This document shows positions 62,679 through 64,000 of a DNA stretch of 64,000 nt, in pieces. Made by a program: the position numbers and the translations under genes. A model generated the notes under the pieces. The model did no database searches. It saw only the letters and a list, made by a program, of their open reading frames with translations, and had not been told where the DNA came from. The DNA is from Bacteroidia bacterium (GTDB lineage: Bacteria > Bacteroidota > Bacteroidia > Bacteroidales > Paludibacteraceae): the NCBI GenBank assembly GCA_009929375.1, contig SAAO01000006.1, positions 1 to 64,000 of the forward strand. The letters are read 5' to 3'. Every line of letters starts with the position of its first letter. The first letter of the stretch is position 1.

Positions 62679-64000
62679 ATGAAAAAAATCACCATCGGTT
62701 TTCTGTTGTTTTTATGTGTCGCTGTGCAGGCCCGAAATTATCAGTTTACCCGTCTCGACAACACAAACGGACTCACGAACAATCAGATAGAAAGTATCTT
62801 TCGTGATTCGAGAGGTTTTATGTGGTTTGGTACCAATTACGGAATCAACCGCTACGATGGCTATAGTGTAAAAACCTACAAAGCTGATAAAAACGACAGT
62901 ACCACTCTGCTCTATAACGTCATTTCCGAAATGCAAGAAGATTATCAGGGAAATCTCTGGCTGAAAGGAAATCCTCATTATGTACTTTACGATGTTCGCA
63001 AAGAAACATTTATCCGCAACATTTCGGTATGGCTCAGTCAGCGCGGCATTCACTTTCAGCCCTTACTTGTAGATATCGACAACGAAAAAAACATGTATTT
63101 CTACAACCTTAACAAAGGCGTTTACAAATACGAGCCAGCTACAGGTAAAGTGTCGGCCTTTCTGCAAAACACGGGTGGAAATTCGCTCTCGAAAGGCACA
63201 ATTACCGGGCTCCGGGCTTCGGAAAATTCATTCTGGGTACTTTTTCAGTCGGGATTAGTTGAACGATTCAACGAAAAAACACAATCGGTGGACTTTCGCA
63301 GTACCAAAGTGCTCGAAAATGCTGCTGGTGCCACCATTCCCAGAAATTTATATGTCGACCGCAACGGCTGCCCCTGGATTTACCCCGGAATAGGCGACAA
63401 AGGAGTGTTCACTTATGACTTCAAAAAAGCAAAATGGATTTATTTTGGGGCAAACCGCAGAGATTTTACTTCGTCTTCCGATAAATTACTGACAAATGAC
63501 TTTGTTCGCGACATTGTGCAGGATCAGAACGGCCTTGTGTGGATTGGAACCGATCATGGCGGAGTAAATATCTATGATAAAAAAACAGGGCAAACAGAAG
63601 CACTGCTCAACGATCCGAACAATCCGAACTCCATTAGCCAGAATTCTGTTATCAGCCTTTTTTCGGACAACACAGGCATTATGTGGGTGGGAACCTACAA
63701 AAACGGTGTTTCTTACTATCACGAGGGAATGTTTAAGTTCGGAAAATCGCCTTTGTTTTATTTCAACCATCCACAACTCGAAAATAAGGATTGTAATACC
63801 CTTTACGAAGATTCGAAAGGCAACCTGTGGATAGGCACAAACGGCAGCGGCCTTTTACGTTATCAGAAATCCACTGGAGCGTTTAAAGTATATCGTCACG
63901 ATAAAAACAATCCGGCTTCACTCTCGTCGGACATAGTGATTTCGGCACTCGAAGATCGCAGTGGAGCACTGTGGTTCGGTACTTTTCTGGGCGGGCTTAA
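62679..64000 (+). CDS. Hybrid two-component system sensor (HTCS), N-terminal part
   Basis: An open frame runs from the ATG at 62679 to the end of the window, at least 440 codons with no stop. It begins with a signal peptide (MKKITIGFLLFLCVAVQA) and then shows two-component-regulator propeller repeats: LTNNQIESIFRDSRGFMWFG, VRDIVQDQNGLVWIGTDHGG, VISLFSDNTGIMWVGTYKNG, NTLYEDSKGNLWIGTNGSG, VISALEDRSGALWFGTFLGG. HTCS proteins bind oligosaccharides in the periplasm and control nearby glycan-degradation genes. The kinase, receiver and AraC domains would lie beyond the window. It is divergent from the GH31-GH5 operon. Confidence 0.93.
   Translation, partial: MKKITIGFLLFLCVAVQARNYQFTRLDNTNGLTNNQIESIFRDSRGFMWFGTNYGINRYDGYSVKTYKADKNDSTTLLYNVISEMQEDYQGNLWLKGNPHYVLYDVRKETFIRNISVWLSQRGIHFQPLLVDIDNEKNMYFYNLNKGVYKYEPATGKVSAFLQNTGGNSLSKGTITGLRASENSFWVLFQSGLVERFNEKTQSVDFRSTKVLENAAGATIPRNLYVDRNGCPWIYPGIGDKGVFTYDFKKAKWIYFGANRRDFTSSSDKLLTNDFVRDIVQDQNGLVWIGTDHGGVNIYDKKTGQTEALLNDPNNPNSISQNSVISLFSDNTGIMWVGTYKNGVSYYHEGMFKFGKSPLFYFNHPQLENKDCNTLYEDSKGNLWIGTNGSGLLRYQKSTGAFKVYRHDKNNPASLSSDIVISALEDRSGALWFGTFLGGL

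Noticed and set aside
1-64000. tRNA, rRNA, CRISPR, transposase or phage genes
   Set aside because: Reading all intergenic gaps on both strands showed no tRNA cloverleaf, rRNA block, repeat-spacer array or integrase/transposase motif; a covariance search would be decisive.

Overview
The window looks like a chromosomal segment of a Bacteroidota species, most likely order Bacteroidales. Directly visible support: a SusC/SusD pair, a hybrid-two-component sensor propeller, a type IX secretion (T9SS) C-terminal signal, family-restricted proteins (DUF4292, DUF4271, DUF4256, permuted sialate mutarotase), promoters of the Bacteroidetes form TTG-N20-TAnnTTTG, and almost no Shine-Dalgarno sites. A Paludibacter-like relative is a guess from gene content only. 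No rRNA, tRNA, CRISPR array, insertion sequence or phage gene was seen.

Layout. 1-890: an AT-rich small membrane-protein gene set among direct, tandem and inverted repeats (accessory cassette). 931-6597: a transglutaminase-like protein, an apparent operon of exported hydrolases (BNR_4, serine hydrolase, alpha/beta hydrolase) and tadA. 6679-13004: housekeeping block parE, EnvC-like, DUF4292 lipoprotein, TPR lipoprotein, dut. 13411-15006: pckA with a perfect palindrome in its promoter. 15276-31357: a complete sialoglycan utilisation locus. 31461-33750: an RHS-like lipoprotein and a seven-helix membrane AraC regulator. 33840-33992: a putative small RNA. 34048-38170: purD, an NtrC-like regulator, rpiB, thiL. 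38258-42831: yidD/rnpA, hemD/DUF4271, LOG-family protein, an NAD-dependent epimerase, aroK. 43067-47475: ansA, tyrS, a 5'-nucleotidase split into two genes. 47661-50180: a TonB-linked barrel. 50258-50651: a second copy of the small RNA, interrupted by a palindromic repeat. 50788-64000: GH35, DUF4256, a T9SS-exported protein, a broken fasciclin/creatininase chimera, GH5 and GH31 enzymes, and the start of a hybrid two-component sensor at the window edge.

How the genes work together. In the sialic acid locus an outer-membrane sialidase, a beta-mannosidase and a hexosaminidase would trim sialylated N-glycan-like chains, SusCD would import products, the mutarotase would supply the right anomer, the MFS carrier would bring sialic acid across the inner membrane, and the lyase and epimerase would convert it to ManNAc and then GlcNAc. 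The two divergent arms share a CTTTTGAAAC element. In the 50.8-64 kb region the GH5 (BACON plus catalytic domain), GH31 with a PA14 insert, GH35 and HTCS resemble xyloglucan loci of other Bacteroidetes and Cellvibrio; the substrate is inferred.

Two genes (susC and the fasciclin gene) each carry a single-base deletion, so either both are recently inactivated or the assembly has indel errors. The most novel-looking signal is the pair of related small-RNA loci at about 33.8 and 50.6 kb: identical 39-nt 5' ends, promoters of the same geometry, an identically placed upstream palindrome, a compensated hairpin and similar terminators.
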